Origin: Paraspadella gotoi
Taxonomy: Eukaryota; Chaetognatha
Assembly: GCA_051294375.1 (NCBI GenBank)
Contig: CM119265.1
Span: forward strand, 10,864,338-10,928,337
Direction: 5' to 3'
Length of the DNA: 64,000 nt
Program-made: the position numbers and the translations under genes
The notes under the pieces: generated by a model
Databases searched by the model: none
Seen by the model: only the letters and a program-made list of their open reading frames with translations
Told to the model about the DNA's origin: nothing
Shown here: positions 25,401 through 34,672 of the stretch, piece by piece
How the letters are laid out: every line of letters starts with the position of its first letter
Position numbering within the stretch: position 1 is the first letter of the stretch

Positions 25401-28400
25401 GGTTTGTATGAGTCTCGCGATTGTAGCTCTTTCGGTATAATCTGAACAATGAATAAATCGTTAAATTGTTGCAGTATTACACACTATCCAATTGGCCGAG
25501 CCTCGGCATTTTCACCTGCATAATGCTCATGCTCCACTGACACATGGCATCGCACGTGTCGGCGGCGAAAACGTATTCGCGATTGAGCGCGGTGATGACG
25601 AGGCGAAATTTGCGGGTCTCGCCGTCGGGCCCCACCTTCTGCGTCACGTTGAGAATGCGGGACCCGCGGATGACTTGCCTGAGAGGAGAAAGGGAAAGAT
25701 TAAAGCTTAGGGTTTGAACTTTTAAATTCTAAAGTGTTAAGATTTAAAATTTTAAAAAATCAATCCATTGAGTCAATGGATTAACCTGGAAAGTGGATCT
25801 TTGTCGCTGACAAAATATTTCAAGACACCGCCTTCATGACGATCATCGCCCTCGTGGGGAGTCAGACGCAACCATCGCTTAACCCATCGATTCGTACCTG
25901 TTAGCGTTGATAAGAGAAGGATAATCAAATGATATGTGACTAAAGAACACGAAATATTTTTATTTGGGATGACAACATCTAAAAAAATGAAAAAAATTGT
26001 GTTCTAACGAAAGAAATCGAAACCTAAAATAAATTCAACAATTTAGAAGAGAAAAAGAGAGAGTTTCCGGGAATCTTTCTAAAAGTCTTCATTCAACTCA
26101 CCGGCCGGGGTCTTAGTGAGTTTATAGAGCCAGCCTTGTCTGACCCCGGATTCGAGCAATCTAGATCCGTGATCGTCCAACGACGACAGAGAAGGGAGGG
26201 AGATGACACGCACGCGGCCTTCGTCGTCGTCATCGTCGTCGGCGGAGGCGATGACGTCCGAGTCGGAGGGGTCGCCGTCAGTGCTGCAACGATCGTCGTG
26301 AACGCTGGCGGGGAGATCACGTGACAGGTGAGAGCGATCAAGCCATAACAAAATATCACAAATTCAAGTCTCACCCGTCATCGGTGCCGACGGCGCTGTG
26401 ATAGGACGTTTGAGATTCCATGAGCGCCGAGGGACCGTTGGACATCCCGAGACCGTCCGGCACCGTGCCAGCCTTGGCGTAGGATTGAGGCGGACCGCGG
26501 CCCGAATCCACTGGCTCGTAGGTGCTGTGATCGACGGCGTGGGGCGGGACAGGCGGCGGGAGTTTCTGCGCCTGCGCCGTCGAGACCAAAGATTTCTTCT
26601 CAAAATGCAGCACGTGGTAGTCGATTGGCGGGGGTTTGGCGGAGACAACTTTCAAAGTTGTCATCGTCGTCGTCCCCAAAACGGCTCTCTTATCGTCTTC
26701 TGTCACGTCGTCATAGATTTGATCGTTCTCGATAGTCGATGGAGAATCTGCATCACATAACGTCTCGTTAAGATTATTCAGGTAAGACCAGGATGTCATA
26801 CACATCACTTACCTTTAGGATTTCCGCTTTCCAATAGAGGATCGAATCCTCTCAAAAGCGAAGACGCGTCTCTCGTCTTCAACGACGACCCCACTTCCGG
26901 TTTCGCTCTCTTCGGCGCCAAAAGACGCGGGAAAGTCGGCGTCTCGTAAGTGTCTTGAAGCGGATCGTCGGAGCCGGGGTCCGAAGCGACTCTTGAGAGG
27001 TGAGAAATCGAGTTGCGGAGAGTTAGTTAATGAAAATATTTTGAATAAATACGATTCTACATTAGGAAATAATTCTAAAGATCAAGATCCATTTTTGTTT
27101 AATACAAGAATCAAAACAAATCCAAGAAAAAAAAATTTTAAAAAATTAAAAAAAACAGGAAAGAAAAAGAAAGAACGAAAAAATATTGAAATAGAATTAG
27201 CTCACCGAGACGGCGCCGAAGACGACGACGACCTCAGATAATCGAGCCGGTTGAAGGCGTCGCACTGCGCCTTCCAGTCGAGATCAAAGTTCTCGTCCGA
27301 AGTCTCCGGCGCTGTCTTCGATTCGAAATCGACGTCGTCTTCCATCGATTTTCGGTTCCGCAAAACGACGCCGTCGCCGCAACGAGCGTGATAATCTCTG
27401 GCGCCGCCGGAGATCGGCGGTGGCAACAGACCGGCGGGACATTCGCGGTCCCAGCGGCGCGGCGGAAGTTGGAGGACGACGAAATCGTTCTCGTCGGCGG
27501 CGGCATCCATAGGAGGCGTGGCCAACGGACCGCGATGTCCTGCCGGCTTTAACGCCATCTCCCGTAAGAGTTTCTGCGCCCCGACGTCGTCCTGCGCCAG
27601 AGAGGACACGCGCGCCGATGCGGGAGCGGCGACCTTATCGAGTTGAGCGACGGGCTTAACGCCGGAATCGCGCCCGACCCAAACTTGACCGTAGATGTCG
27701 CCATCGTCGGGCATGGCGTAGGCGTCGTCTGCGGCGTCGTCGACGTCGTCGGCGGTGAACGATGAGTCTTCACGCGGAAGAAGGCGCGACAATTGAAGGC
27801 TCGTGTCGTTGGCGGCGTCGACGCTGACGTCGTCGTTGGATCGACCGGAAGTGGCGTTGGCGAGGCACTCGTAAATGTCCTCGTCGTTGACGAAAGGAGG
27901 CTCGGCGTTGGGGCAAGAGGTTGACTCGGGTTCCGACTGAGTCCGCGGCGACGACGAAACGGCGTCGTAGGCGTCGACCGAGTCGTCGATAAGCGCGCCG
28001 TTCGATGGCGTCATCGTCTGCGCCAGAGTTCTGACGACGGCGCGCGGGGAATCGCCGGGGGACACGGAAGTGTAGATAGGAGATTCGGTGACGGAGGCGG
28101 CCTTGAGGGCGGCGGCGGCGGCGGCGGCGGGAAAGGGAGGTACGGGAGGCAGGCTGCGGGCCGGAGTTGAAAAACCCGAAGACTGGCGAGGTAACGAGGA
28201 AGATGGCGAGGGCGTGGCTTCTGGGGCGTCGGGGCTGGCGTCAGCCGCCATCAAGACTCCGCTGTCGGCGGCGCTTTCGCTCAAACTGACGTCGGCGACG
28301 ATGGCGTCGAGCGAGTCGAGGATGGCGTCCACTTCGGAAAAATTGGCCGGAGATCGATCTGGCGAGAAAAAGAAGTTAAAATGTCGAAATTAAAAACAGA

Positions 28401-29733
28401 CGAAAAAAGGAGGAGGCGGATACCGGAATTTGAAAATTTGGAAAAGTCTCGATCTCACCGTGGGAATTCCTCTCTTCCTTTCTCTTCGCGTCCCACACGT
28501 TTCCGTAGGGATCCTCCTCTTCTTCTTCGAAGATCGGAGCGTCCACTGTGTAAAGGAATTGTAAAAGAGAATGTCAAGAACATAAAAAAATCTTAAAAGC
28601 ATAAGGATCGTAGCAATCGCATAAGAAAAATCTGGATTGACGACAAATTTTGATACTAAAAAAAAATCAAATTTGAGAAAAGAAAATTTATTTATAAACA
28701 GAAAGAAAAAGAAGAAAAGAATAAATATAAAGAAAAAATATAAAGAAAAAAAAAGAAAAAGAATAGAAAGGAAAGAAAGAATAGAAAGGAAAGAAAAAAT
28801 AAAAAGGAAAGAATAGAAAAGAAAGAAAGAATAGAAAGGAAAGAAAGAATAGAAAGGAAAGAAAGAATAGAAAGGAAAGAAAGAATAGAAAGGAAAGAAA
28901 GAATAACAATTTTGATACTAAAAAAAATCAAATTTGAGAAAAGAAAATTAATTTATAAACAGAAAGAAAAATTATATTTTGCGATTGTCAATTAAAAAAA
29001 ATAATAAAGTACCAAAGAAAATTAAAGTTACAATTTCTGAAAAAAAAATACTTTTTCATTGTCAAAAAATCTTAAAAGCATAAGGATCGTCGCAATCGCA
29101 TAAAAAAAATCTGGATTGACGACCAATTTTGATACTAAAAAAAATCAAATTTGAGAAAATTTAATTAATTTATAAACAGAAAGAAAAAGAAGAAAAGAAT
29201 AAATATAAAGAAAGAATAGAAAGAAAAGAAAGAATAGAAAGGAAAAAAAGAAAGAATAGAAAGGAAAGAAAGAATAGAAAGGAAAAAAATAGAAAGAAAA
29301 GAAAGAATAGAAAGGAAAGAAAGAATAGAAAGGAAAGAGAATAGAAAAAAGAAAAAATTGAAAGGAAAGAAATAATAAAAAGGAAAGAAAGAATAGAAAG
29401 AAAAGAAAGAATAGAAAGGAAAGAAAAAATAGAAAGGAAAGAAAGAATAAAAAGAAAACAAAAAATAGAAAGGAAAGAAAGAATAGAAAGGAAAGAACGA
29501 ATAGAAAGGAAAGAAAGAATAGAAAGGAAAGAAATAATAGAAAGGAAAGAAATAATAGAAAGGAAAGAAAGAATAGAAAGGAAAAAAGAATAAAAAGGAA
29601 AAAAAGAATAAAAAGGAAAAAAGAATAGAAAGGAAAGAAAGAATAGAAAGGAAAGAAAGAATAGAAAGGAAAGAAAGAGAGAGTGACGAGGAGAAAGAAC
29701 GAAATAAAAACCCGATGTTTAACATGCACGAAT

Positions 29734-29775
<42 letters not shown>

Positions 29776-30645
29776 AAAGAAATCAAAAGGCAGCAGCAGA
29801 AGCAGCAGGAGAAAAGAGAGAAAAAGAATAAGCCCCTGTAGAGCCAGCTGCAAAAGAGAGAGGGAGAGAGACATATAATTAAAAGAGAAAAGAGAGAGAG
29901 AAAGAAATATGAAAATAAAAGAGAGAAAATTTGTTTGTTTTGATAAAACGTAAACAAAACATATTTAATAACTCAATTTTAAGGACATCGATGATGAGAA
30001 GCTGTATATAAATTTTCAGCTTCATACACCCAAATGTAATCATAAAAAAGGTGATCTATAATTTGGAACGCCAACGACGACGACGACGCTAAGCGATTGC
30101 GACGATAAAAAAATCAAAAGGCAGAAGCAGCAGGAGAAAAGAGAGAAAAAGAAAAAGCCCCTGCAGAGCCAGCTGCAGACTCGTTTTTTTTTCTTCGATG
30201 AATCAGCCTGGGGAAAAGAGAGAGAGAGAGCTATATATAATTAAAAGAGAAAAGGGAGAGAGAGAAGGAGACATAAAAATAATAAAGGAAATTGGTTTGT
30301 TTTGATAAAACGTAAACAAAACATATTTAATAACTGTCCTCACCCAATTTCAAGGACCTCGATGATGAGAAGCTGTATATAAATTTTCAGCTTCATACAC
30401 CCAAATTTAATCATCAAAAAGGCGATCTATAAATTGGAACGCCGACGACAACAACAACGACGACGACTACGCCACTTATGCGCAAAAGCGTTACAAGATC
30501 GTCGCAATCGCTTTTTTACCAAATAAAGGAAAGGGGATAAAAATATAAAGGATAATTGTTGCATGTGTTAAATGCAAATTCTTTTCTGGATAAAAAAAAA
30601 CAGTCAAACAGAAATCCATTAATGCTTATGGAGACAGTGCCCGCT

Positions 30646-30686
<41 letters not shown>

Positions 30687-32826
30687 CAAGTTAAAACAAT
30701 TTTTCTCTCAAAATAAAGGAACCCGAATGACTCATTTGAATTTTACCGAAGACTAAAAAGGGAATTTACCGAACCAAAAATAAATGGATGACTCGAACGT
30801 ATTACTCCATAATGTGTATTCAGTATTGTGTAATGTGTATGAAAATTTGCAAATTACTACTTATTTACTACTTATTTAATAAATTAAATGACCAACCACG
30901 CGTCTACACCCTCAATTGAATCATACCCCGAGCGACGGAGGTTGCTTGACCCTTGGCCGGAGTGGGAGTGTCATAGAGGAGACCGACGTCGGCTTCTTCC
31001 GGCGTCGGCGTTTGTTTAACGGGATAGAGCGGCTCCATAACGTCGACCGAGGATTGGAGAAAAAGGGACGCCGCCGGCGTAACTGAGAAGATCCATTGTG
31101 TATTGTGAAAAAGTTTGGGGAATCATGGCATTATGACACTAAATCTGAAAGACTAACCTCCATCCTCCGACAAAGCCGAAGACGCGACCCTCGACGAAAC
31201 CCTCGACGATGCCGGACTCGGCACGTCGTAAGTTTCGAAGGGAAACGGCGATTGGACGGAAACCGGAGACGCCCTCGTCGTCGCGATCGTCGACGACCCA
31301 ATTGGCGCCCCTTCTGCTGGAAGCGACGCCAGCGAAGACGAAGATTTGAAAAGAGTATCGGCGCGAACTGGCGCTGGCTTTTTGTGCGGTCGCGGCGCCG
31401 TGCAAAAGATGGAGCTGGTCTGCGGAGGCTGCTGTTGGTTATTTAAAGGCGGCGAGACAAGAGAGACCGGCGCCGTGGCGGGAGTGTCATAAATGTCGGC
31501 GTCGAAGCTCGAAGACGTCGCCAAGTGCGTCGTCGCCGGACGAGGGATGTTTAACTTGAGACCCGTCCCAGAAGAAAAGACGGGAACGTTGTAAAAATCC
31601 TCGGAAACGGAGCTGTCTGAAAATGGGTTAACTATTTAGATTTCGAATGATACAATGTATGTAATGCATTCATTACTTACCCTTAGATATAAGAAGGTCG
31701 TTCTTTTCGACTGGCGGTGTCGAAATCGTCTGTGGCGTTTGTAAATTTGGCGGCGCTTGCGGCGTTGACTGCGGCTGCGGTGTTTGGGGCGACGACAAGC
31801 TGGCGCTTTTCTTAAGAGGCGTCGGTCGATGCGGAGGGATAATGTAGAAAGAATGCTCGCCTAAAAGAGTCATATCAAAACAAATTTAACTATTTTCGAA
31901 ACGACCACTTCTGCCTTAGGTCAATAATACCAGGGCCGATGAATCCAGTCTCATCGAGGGATTCGTATTCATGTTCGGTCTCCGGCGGCGTCGTCATCGT
32001 CCTCGCCGTCCCCAGCTTGGTTCTCGGGGCAGGCATCGGTTTGCGGTTTTGAAGCGTCGTCGATCGAGGGGAACCTTAGATTACAAAGGTGTGCAGGTGC
32101 GGATTTAGTTTCTCGGTGAAGTGTAAAACAATCTTTACTTTTTCATGTAATCAATTGATATTTTATGTTTTCAACTGGTCATCACCTAAATTAACCTATT
32201 AAATTAATTTACTATAAAAGCTAACAGTTCTAACCTTTGCCTCCCTTTATTTCGATGTTGATCGTCTTCTTTCCTTTCGACGTCTCAGTCGATCCTCGCT
32301 TCCCACTATTCGAGACTTTTGCGTCGCCAACTTCGGTTCCATTGACGCCGAGATCGAGGGCGGGTGGCGCCGACGATCCGGGTGACGCCGGCGGTCCTTG
32401 CGGCACCGGCGTACTGGGAGGTCCTTTCGGCGCCGAGTCGAAAGGCGGATTCGGGGAGGAACCGAACGACGGTGAACGCGCAGGCACGGGAGGTTGCTCG
32501 GGCGGCTGAGGCGAAGGCTTGGCGGCCACCGGATCCGGCGACGTTGAGGGCAGTTGCGAAGATGGTTGCGCGGTGGAGTTTCCCGAGGAGTCGTCTGGGT
32601 CAACCGGCCGGATAAAGAGGCTCCGGGATCGAGGTTTCGGCATCGGCTTTTTGCACAAAGAGGCGCCGCCTTCCGTCGACGACGCCAGACCGGAAACGGA
32701 CGTGGATTTCGGTAGCGGAGACGACGACGGCTCATTGTTGGCGCCGGGAATAGCACTCGTTCCATTGGCGCCGGCGAAGGAGACATTCTCGTAGACGGAG
32801 CCTACTCCGACTACTTCGTCTCCCAT
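4182..32826 (-). CDS. ARAP: ARAP-family Arf-GAP/Rho-GAP protein, 32 exons
   Basis: A phosphoinositide-regulated GAP for Arf and Rho GTPases at the membrane-actin interface (family knowledge). Exons, 5' to 3': 32235-32826, 31931-32074, 31681-31860, 31158-31616, 30927-31082, 28459-28545, 27206-28358, 26813-26991, 26375-26747, 26102-26304, 25786-25897, 25516-25678, 25369-25441, 23371-23537, 22888-23045, 20429-20646, 20063-20354, 19858-19997, 19572-19785, 19430-19508, 17402-17575, 17219-17354, 16988-17157, 16695-16921, 16397-16616, 16133-16329, 16026-16055, 8468-8570, 8146-8400, 4834-4987, 4632-4749, 4182-4530. They total 7,275 nt in one frame (2,424 aa). The order PH, PH, Arf-GAP, ankyrin region, PH, PH, Rho-GAP, RA, PH is diagnostic. 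I see no SAM domain, which vertebrate ARAPs carry. The start is the first ATG of the first long exon. Long introns are transposon-filled. Single-base exon-edge errors are possible. Confidence 0.9.
5571..5805 (+). mobile_element. tRNA-Gly-like SINE, copy 1 (in R1)
   Basis: A 5' part resembles tRNA-Gly(CCC): CCATTGGTGC (A-box area), ATTCGCCTCCCAA (anticodon arm) and GGTTCTAG (B box). A unique tail with GGGGCGCTTAACCC and GGTGTTACAGCC follows. The head is a short palindrome, GGTGGACTAAAATCCACC. It sits within an R1 repeat. Confidence 0.75.
6229..7676 (-). mobile_element. R2 repeat, inverted copy
   Basis: R2 starts AACAAGTTTGAGCAAACAAT and ends in a hairpin with stem GTCGGATCTGCT. The body consists of several diverged units of about 170 bp containing TTTAAACTCATTTCCACTC, CACACTTTCCTACCCAC and GGTGGGACGGACGGA, here read on the minus strand. 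No coding frame. Confidence 0.7.
9237..9347. repeat. Small MITE-like palindrome
   Basis: GGGTAAAACGGAACAC at 9239-9254 is inverted at 9332-9347, enclosing about 80 bp. The end sequence resembles that of the outer pair at 8604 and 15850 (GGTAATTCGGAACA), suggesting related elements. Confidence 0.55.
10077..10925 (+). mobile_element. Second Penelope-type endonuclease element, decayed, with target duplication
   Basis: It is flanked by the 14-bp direct repeat ATTAATACATCTTG (10063-10076 and 10926-10939) and inserted in an R2 repeat. Inverted repeats of about 200 bp (10115-10330 and 10735-10925) surround a broken GIY-YIG frame. Recognisable pieces are RSFETRTAEHKRAAES, LTQHREHCDAPF and, in another frame, LKHHLRVEEALWIRH. 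It shares its architecture with the element at 17893-19046 but differs in sequence. A 50-bp fragment of its terminal repeat also lies at 21898-21947. Confidence 0.7.
10977..12092. mobile_element. R1 repeat, near-complete copy
   Basis: It runs from ATCGTCGCAATTGC to GCGATTGCGACGAT and is inserted in a poly-A run of an R2 repeat, whose sequence resumes at 12093. It contains a GGAAAGAAAGAATAGAAA array and AG tracts. No coding capacity. Confidence 0.7.
12290..14100 (-). pseudogene. Gag-like decayed coding block of the second DIRS-like candidate
   Basis: This GC-rich block differs sharply from the AT-rich surroundings. The minus frame 12902-13420 reads VSDELREITDALRYSSS, DVFSVDVLAASLHDTAVL and AKSLDRSVGEIRRR. 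Further frames at 12387-12722 contain WRSRLVSFLWRLTPLVDV. Frames are broken between these pieces. It has no intron borders joining it to ARAP and is not a host exon. A Ser/Pro-rich segment continues on the minus strand at 13780-14050. Confidence 0.4.
15592..15720. repeat. Minisatellite, middle array
   Basis: Five to six units of TTGGTTATCATCGCATCAAT type, just inside the right inverted end of the second DIRS-like candidate. Confidence 0.75.
16026..16921 (-). other. ARAP Rho-GAP domain and 30-nt microexon
   Basis: Exons 16695-16921, 16397-16616 and 16133-16329 encode a Rho-GAP domain. It starts VPVIVEECLAFI, has GIYRRSG with the arginine finger, then LLRQLPVVNYATLKALLVHL and LSAIFGPTLM, all family hallmarks. 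A 30-nt exon (16026-16055, about ten residues around HEPNTRLV) follows. It is needed to keep frame with the next exon at 8570, and it has an AG before it and GTTAGT after it. Confidence 0.85.
17893..19046 (+). mobile_element. Penelope-type endonuclease-only element with long inverted repeats
   Basis: Inverted repeats of about 130-150 bp enclose the element: 17922-18070 and 18885-19040, including GAGAGAG/CTCTCTC tracts. Inside is a plus-strand endonuclease frame and, upstream of it, a remnant like the end of a Penelope reverse-transcriptase thumb (RAERLCSTEEAKRKEKDF). Each repeat ends in a block with CTGAAGA, a small stem, and GAAA, resembling the hammerhead-derived pseudo-LTR of Penelope elements. 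It is nested in hAT-like element 1 and antisense to ARAP. Confidence 0.75.
18340..18882 (+). CDS. GIY-YIG endonuclease domain of a Penelope-like element
   Basis: A 180-residue reading frame. The linker YIPGMTHQLQRAY leads to GVYKFSCSC (GIY part with the CxC metal motif), AIYVGETRSFDIRAEEH (YIG part with catalytic Arg), SQHRKNCSAPF, and LKVEEALWIRRRD, which supplies the catalytic Glu. These are the marks of the Penelope endonuclease domain. A frame change near 18290 separates it from the upstream thumb-like remnant (18065-18379), so the first ATG is not a biological start. All catalytic residues I can place are kept. Confidence 0.8.
   Translation: MRPYATLPYIPGMTHQLQRAYTRSGANLFSKCGQTLSSILCAKIKSKPPPLKGKGVYKFSCSCSDKAIYVGETRSFDIRAEEHRKAAESSSSNLSGISQHRKNCSAPFDWKPEILLQPRIKNPKSLKHHLKVEEALWIRRRDCCPGRGLNDDLGSYVKTDVWKPVLDDFKNKEGRGGINP
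19858..20646 (-). other. ARAP Arf-GAP zinc finger and ankyrin region
   Basis: Exon 20429-20646 encodes a C-x2-C-x16-C-x2-C finger (CADC ... CKDC), followed by CSGAHRELG, whose Arg is the catalytic arginine of Arf-GAPs. The domain is therefore predicted to be active. Exon 20063-20354 continues the Arf-GAP fold and enters an ankyrin-like segment (ALDRALAKN, MRLIATGADV). Exon 19858-19997 ends it (QVLQAALLSLHGAD). Ankyrin consensus is weak, so only the position supports that label. Confidence 0.85.
20697..22842. mobile_element. R1 repeat with nested R2, in an ARAP intron
   Basis: The R1 start at 20697 is interrupted after about 20 bp by an R2 repeat (20720-21876). R1 then resumes and ends at GCGATTGCGACAAT (22828-22842). 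A 50-bp piece of Penelope terminal sequence is embedded at 21898. Confidence 0.65.
22888..23537 (-). other. ARAP PH domain 2
   Basis: Two exons, about residues 1292-1400. The sequence begins GFLRLEAVE, has RRFLAIKGAIMCIY typical of PH strands 2-3, and ends with FTFAAETLEEMREWQEAM, the terminal helix with its tryptophan. The 1.8-kb intron before it holds a complete R2 repeat (23586-25330). The intron after it holds R1 and R2 (20683-22842). Confidence 0.8.
23586..25330 (+). mobile_element. R2 repeat, complete copy in an ARAP intron
   Basis: Complete from AACAAGTTTGAGC to the terminal hairpin at 25298-25328. It is longer than other copies: an extra array of CATAATTTGGTCAACTGG-like units occupies 23800-24050 and a Penelope terminal remnant lies at 25060-25195. 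Confidence 0.75.
25060..25195. repeat. Penelope terminal-block remnant inside R2
   Basis: On the minus strand, GCTGAAGGCTC is followed by CGAAACATGTCCG and then AATAAAAATCG, the order of a Penelope 3' terminal block. It interrupts the R2 repeat 23586-25330 just before its terminal hairpin segment, together with an AT-rich palindrome around 25150. Confidence 0.4.
25516..26304 (-). other. ARAP PH domain 1
   Basis: Exons 10-12, roughly residues 1156-1267. The domain opens with GWLYKLTKTPAG, continues with NRWVKRWLRL (strand 2) and VLKYFVSDKD, and closes with EYVFAADTCDAMCQW, the C-terminal helix with the near-invariant PH tryptophan. In the family this domain binds phosphoinositides. The following short exon 25369-25441 is a linker to PH2. 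Confidence 0.85.
28604..30540. mobile_element. R1 copies in an ARAP intron, with purine-rich arrays
   Basis: R1 starts occur at 28604 and 29082; R1 ends occur at about 30100 and 30500. Within them are long arrays of AGAAAGGAAAGAAAGAAT units (28700-28905 and 29200-29680). These give long Phe/Leu/Ser open frames on the minus strand that are artefacts of the purine repeat. The 2.4-kb ARAP intron here is almost wholly repeat. Confidence 0.7.
28700..29690. repeat. Purine-strand array (AGAAAGGAAAGAAAGAAT)n
   Basis: Near-pure purine on the plus strand over two blocks, 28700-28905 and 29200-29690. It can form triplex-type DNA and creates spurious minus-strand frames. A shorter block lies at 11090-11260. 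Confidence 0.8.
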
Positions 32827-33347
32827 TCTCGAGTCCGTTCAAAGTTTTGATTTTGGCGCTAAAATTTCAACCGAACGAAGATCGCTCGGCGCGAGAGTCG
32901 CATGCGTGCTTGTAGCTGATCTGTTGCATCTTGTAGCATTTAATTGGACTTTTTCAATAACAGTATTTTTTCTTTCGTTTCTTCATGTTAGAAAAATTTG
33001 AAAGGCACTGAAGATGTCGTCTACGTAAGACGCAAATAACATCTTCGTTGGGATTACCTGAGAGAAAGAGAAAGAAAAAGGAAGAGCCTTCGAAAAAAGA
33101 AAACAAGGTAATTAGTATAACGAAAACAAAACAGAAAACATCGACGGAAAAAACGTAAGGATAAAGTCGAGAAATATTTTACCGAGGGTTAAAAGGGGAA
33201 AAGGGATGTCGGTGAAGAAAATAACAACAACGAAGATTTGGAGCGAAAACATCGAAGAGGCGCAAAGATCAAAGTCTAGATCCAAAAAAAATCCGACTCC
33301 TCTCGAAAAAAAAAATTATCGAAACAACTTATTTCATTTGTTAGGGG

Positions 33348-33414
<67 letters not shown>

Positions 33415-34091
33415 TGTGTTTCTCGTAAACGTGAGTTTTCAACGATCGAGTTCTAATCCCAAAACCCGTCGACGTCTTCCGCCCAATCGTCTTGCGATCC
33501 AAGAGCAGCTTCTCTTCTCTCCCCATCTCCTCCTCCTCCTTCGTCATAACCGACCTTTTCAGTTCCTCCCTCTACTTCCTCTACTTCTCGCCGCGGCGCC
33601 ATCGTTTCGGCGCCGAACTTCGCCCGGCGCCCGAGTTGGCGCGCGAGTTTCTTAGAGTTAGGCGGCGGCGGCGCCGGTTTTACGAGACCGGATGTCACGT
33701 GATAATAGACGATGGTGGCGCCGCGACTCACAATACCGAGAGTGAGTTTGGGAGAGAAAGCGCGCGGCATTGAGACGCTGCAGTTTTGAATGGATTCTGA
33801 GGAATCGGCCAGCGAGTTTGACGAACATTCTGGTCCGACGGATATGTTCTCTTCACTGGGGCTTTCTACCTCATCGGGGTTCGGTGCTGTTACCTCGGGA
33901 TCATCTCGGACGGTCTTCCTTGCAGAAGAAAACAAAAGAACAGGAAAATTTAATTGTGACATCCTTCTGGTTCATCGCGAAGAAGCCTCTTCTGAGCTTA
34001 AAACTTCAACCAAATGTCCGAAGAACTAAAACGAGAACCAAACGCCCCCGATAACAATCGCGGGAATTCCGATCGACATTCGCCAATTCGC
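32827..34091. other. Intergenic region upstream of ARAP
   Basis: It contains the presumed ARAP promoter and 5' leader, a (GA)n tract and a GC-rich stretch at 33590-33780. Overlapping frames on both strands (33453-33962 minus, 33790-34029 plus) are Ser/Glu-rich; I could not support either as a gene. Confidence 0.5.
33356..33415. repeat. (GA)n microsatellite upstream of ARAP
   Basis: About 60 bp of GAGAGA. It lies about 530 bp upstream of the ARAP start codon. Similar tracts occur at 5997-6033, 22391-22432, 29744-29771 and, as CT, at 30651-30684. Confidence 0.85.
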
Positions 34092-34672
34092 TCACTCGTT
34101 ATAGACGAATCTTCTTCGAATCGAAAACAGAGGGAGAACATATTTTCCCTCGTTCGAAACGGACTCCCGATAGTCGAGATATTTCTGGTGATTGGAAAAC
34201 TACCTCTTTTTTGCCGCGCTTCCAAAACAAGTCGCTTTATCTAAAGCAAGAAAAACAGGGTCCCACTTGCCTGCAGAAACTCTCGCTTCGCCCTCTCCGC
34301 TCCCTTTAATAACCCCGCTATTTTTCGCATCGAGAGTCCGAGGTCGTCGGGCGTCGGGAGGACGAGATGGAGTGGTCCGCGTTTCGAGGGCGATCCCACG
34401 ACGAGGATCGAGTCGAGGGCTTCGTCGCGGAAAAACGACAGATGCCACCACTGCTTTCCTGAGAAGGATCGAAGGGACAAAATCATGAAAAGATAAGACA
34501 GAAGTTGAACAATTTGAGGTTTACTTTCGCAGAGATCGAGAAAGACGACGGCGGCTCGGAGGGCGGAATCTTCCGTCGTCGCGGGAAAAGACTTCATTTC
34601 TAAGAAAACGGGATGATCGGAAATTTGAAGAGGCAGGCAAATGGGTTGGGGGGAAGAGTTCGTGTTTTCCAT
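34092..34672 (-). CDS. Unrecognised conserved-looking protein, 142 aa, 3 exons
   Basis: I do not recognise this protein. Exons 34525-34672, 34271-34458 and 34092-34184 total 429 nt and stay in frame. Visible segments are FLEMKSFPATTEDSALRAA, KQWWHLSFFRDEALDSILVV, GPLHLVLPTPDDLGLSMRKI and a basic end, FSIRRRFVYNE. No signal peptide or membrane span is evident; the composition suggests a small soluble protein. The second intron must use a GC donor (CAG|GCAAGT) to keep the frame. It lies 311 bp downstream of the PDCD6 stop, in the same orientation. Confidence 0.6.

Larger units (their letters stand above)
26375..32826 (-). other. ARAP N-terminal region with YxxP and PxPxPR motifs
   Basis: Exons 1-9 encode about 1,107 residues that are Pro/Ser/Asp-rich and probably disordered. 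They contain YxxP motifs (YNVP, YDTP twice, YDVP, YETP, YAMP), which is the Crk/Nck SH2 ligand type known from Cas-family substrate domains. Other acidic Tyr sites include EDIYECL, GDIYGQV and DQIYDDV. Exon 1 carries PMPKPR and exon 2 carries PMPAPR, matching the PxPxPR ligand of CIN85/CD2AP SH3 domains; human ARAP1 is known to bind CIN85 through such a motif. I infer a scaffold that is phosphorylated on tyrosine and recruits SH2 and SH3 proteins. A single low-complexity Ala run lies near 28110. Confidence 0.75.

Noticed and set aside
29145-29957. 270-residue minus-strand frame rich in Phe, Leu and Ser, and its partner frames at 28688-28931 and 29165-29725
   Set aside because: They translate a purine-rich simple repeat; all six frames stay open for the same reason. 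Not a membrane protein.
33453-33962. Minus-strand frame of 169 codons upstream of ARAP
   Set aside because: Low-complexity composition, overlaps a (GA)n flank and a probable promoter, and no recognised family.
33790-34029. Plus-strand frame of 79 codons, acidic N-terminus (MDSEESASEFDEHSG)
   Set aside because: No donor or acceptor links it to other exons, no family recognised, and the opposite strand is also open and Ser/Glu-rich.
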